A DNA stretch of 64,000 bases from Candidatus Syntrophosphaera thermopropionivorans (GTDB taxonomy: Bacteria; Cloacimonadota; Cloacimonadia; Cloacimonadales; Cloacimonadaceae), in assembly GCF_004353895.1 (NCBI RefSeq), contig NZ_SMOG01000002.1, forward strand, positions 103,428 to 167,427, in the 5' to 3' direction. Numbering within the stretch: the stretch's first letter is position 1; each line of letters begins with the position of its first letter. This document shows, piece after piece, positions 63,141 to 64,000 of this stretch. A program made the translations under genes and the position numbers. The notes below the pieces were generated by a model. It ran no database searches. It saw nothing but the letters and a program-made list of their open reading frames with translations, and was not told the origin of the DNA.

Positions 63141-64000
63141 TTGTCTGAATTTAAGGTTACTATAATTGGTGGAGGACCCGGAGGATATGAAACAGCCATA
63201 AGGTTAAATCAATATGGGATTGAATGCCTCCTGATTGAAGAAGAAAGAGTTGGAGGTGTCTGTCTAAATCGCGGTTGCATTCCAACAAAAGCCTTAGTTA
63301 AAAGTGCAGAGCTATACTATGAAATGAGCTCTGCTTCAAATTATGGTCTCCCTTCCTATAAACCAGAACTGGATTATGAACAGGTATTCAACCGAAAAAA
63401 TGCTATCGTAGAACAACTGGTAAATGGAATAGAGCTTATTTTCCGAAAACGCAATATTCCCATTTTAAAAGATAGAGCCATAACCATTAGCTTAGAGAAT
63501 GACAAATATTTAATCCAGACAGCTAAGGGCGAACAAATAGAAACACAATATGTAGTCATTGCCACAGGTTCACTTCCAAAATCCTTACCTAATATAGCCA
63601 TAGATGAAGTTAATATCTTATCGTCAACTGGTATGCTCAATCTTTCAACCTTACCTGAATCCTTAGCCATAGTTGGAGGTGGGGTTATTGGTTGTGAATT
63701 TGCTTCTATAATGAATAGTTTTGGAGTGCAAACCTCTATTATAGAGTTTCTTCCTCGTATTCTTCCCAGTGAAGATGAAGAGATATCCAAAAGACTTACG
63801 GTAGCATTAAAAAAAGCCGGGATAAAGATTTACACTTCTACCGCTGTGGAAAATATTAAAGAAATTGCACAGAGACAGCAACTCTCTCTTTCTAATGGCT
63901 CAACTCTTACGGTAGATAAAGTATTGCTAAGTGTTGGACGCATCCCTAATTGTAATCTTGATTGGAATCAAATGGAACTGGAAACTGAACATAATGCTAT
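63141..64000 (+). CDS. lpd: Dihydrolipoyl dehydrogenase (3' partial)
   Basis: Runs off the right edge after 286 complete codons. TTG 63141 is preceded by AAAGGAG at 63128-63134 and gives SEFKVTIIGGGPGGYETAI, the FAD-binding motif. The redox-active disulfide is GGVCLNRGCIPTKAL, and the NAD-binding motif is AIVGGGVIGCEFASI. It is a class I flavoprotein disulfide reductase; dihydrolipoyl dehydrogenase is the usual match to GGVCLNRGCIP. The missing C-terminus holds the His-Glu pair. Confidence 0.9.
   Translation, partial: MSEFKVTIIGGGPGGYETAIRLNQYGIECLLIEEERVGGVCLNRGCIPTKALVKSAELYYEMSSASNYGLPSYKPELDYEQVFNRKNAIVEQLVNGIELIFRKRNIPILKDRAITISLENDKYLIQTAKGEQIETQYVVIATGSLPKSLPNIAIDEVNILSSTGMLNLSTLPESLAIVGGGVIGCEFASIMNSFGVQTSIIEFLPRILPSEDEEISKRLTVALKKAGIKIYTSTAVENIKEIAQRQQLSLSNGSTLTVDKVLLSVGRIPNCNLDWNQMELETEHNA

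Noticed and set aside
1..64000. Insertion sequences, prophage or integrated elements
   Set aside because: No transposase, integrase, attachment duplication or phage gene seen; composition looks even apart from AT-rich gaps.

Overview
The window looks like chromosomal DNA from a low-GC (roughly 36-38% by eye) diderm bacterium. The best guess is the candidate phylum Cloacimonadota (Cloacimonas-like), inferred from gene content rather than from any marker comparison. Supporting points are LPS genes (kdsA, kdsC, lptC/A/B, split heptose genes rfaE1 and rfaE2), four large exported proteins ending in the YPNP/FlgD-like C-terminal domain used by type IX-like secretion, PorU-like and PorQ-like proteins, a phosphate butyryltransferase and an OadG-like small membrane protein. 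There is no phage, transposon, rRNA or CRISPR array. Genes are tightly packed, with many 4-11 bp stop/start overlaps.

Layout. 1-15.2 kb, mostly plus strand: a secreted M28 peptidase (5' end cut by the window), acylphosphatase, a LysM/M23 peptidase, a primary-type sigma factor, Ptb, RlmH, a 51-residue OadG-like protein not previously delimited, a PorU-like C25 peptidase, CysS, a membrane-anchored beta-propeller, a small APH-like kinase and a Na/Pi cotransporter. 15.2-20.1 kb, minus: trpS, rimO, a DUF1015 protein and an M18 aminopeptidase. 20.5-24.3 kb, plus: a large lipoprotein and a YjdF-like membrane protein, with AT-rich gaps and strong terminators. 24.4-40.2 kb, minus: a long housekeeping series (ctpA, tmk, nadB, rimI, argS, rsfS, LytR_C protein, HIT, GlmU-like, folK, folB, rseC-like, rfaE2, rfaE1, purF, plsY, der, GNAT). 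40.6-49.8 kb, plus: efp, a small CxxC protein, then a three-gene surface-protein operon (M6-like pseudopeptidase, PorQ-like barrel, subtilase). 49.9-55.9 kb, minus: rng, sppA, tRNA-Ser, purH, yihY. 56.5-64 kb, plus: tRNA-Lys, a SAM-II-like riboswitch with attenuator, metK, then kdsA-kdsC-lptC-lptA-lptB-rpoN and the start of a dihydrolipoyl dehydrogenase gene.

The most interesting signals are non-coding. (1) Ten bases after tRNA-Lys(CUU) lies what reads as a SAM-II class pseudoknot. Its conserved GCUAAA can pair with an intrinsic terminator in front of metK, a complete SAM-dependent attenuator fused to a tRNA transcript. (2) Two intergenic arrays of an 11-bp repeat (AGCTTATGTCC), at 40341-40401 and 56296-56365, share the same architecture in opposite orientation: four head-to-tail copies plus one inverted copy across a 6-nt spacer. 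I know of no family for them. Protein oddities include an M6-family peptidase whose HExxH reads HQFGH, an ArgRS whose HIGH motif reads NIVS, and a GlmU-like protein without a full acetyltransferase domain.

Functionally the window combines envelope biogenesis (KDO and heptose synthesis, the Lpt bridge, PlsY, peptidoglycan hydrolase), surface proteolysis with type IX-like sorting, translation (three tRNA synthetases, EF-P, RimO, RlmH, RsfS, Der) and nucleotide, NAD and folate synthesis.
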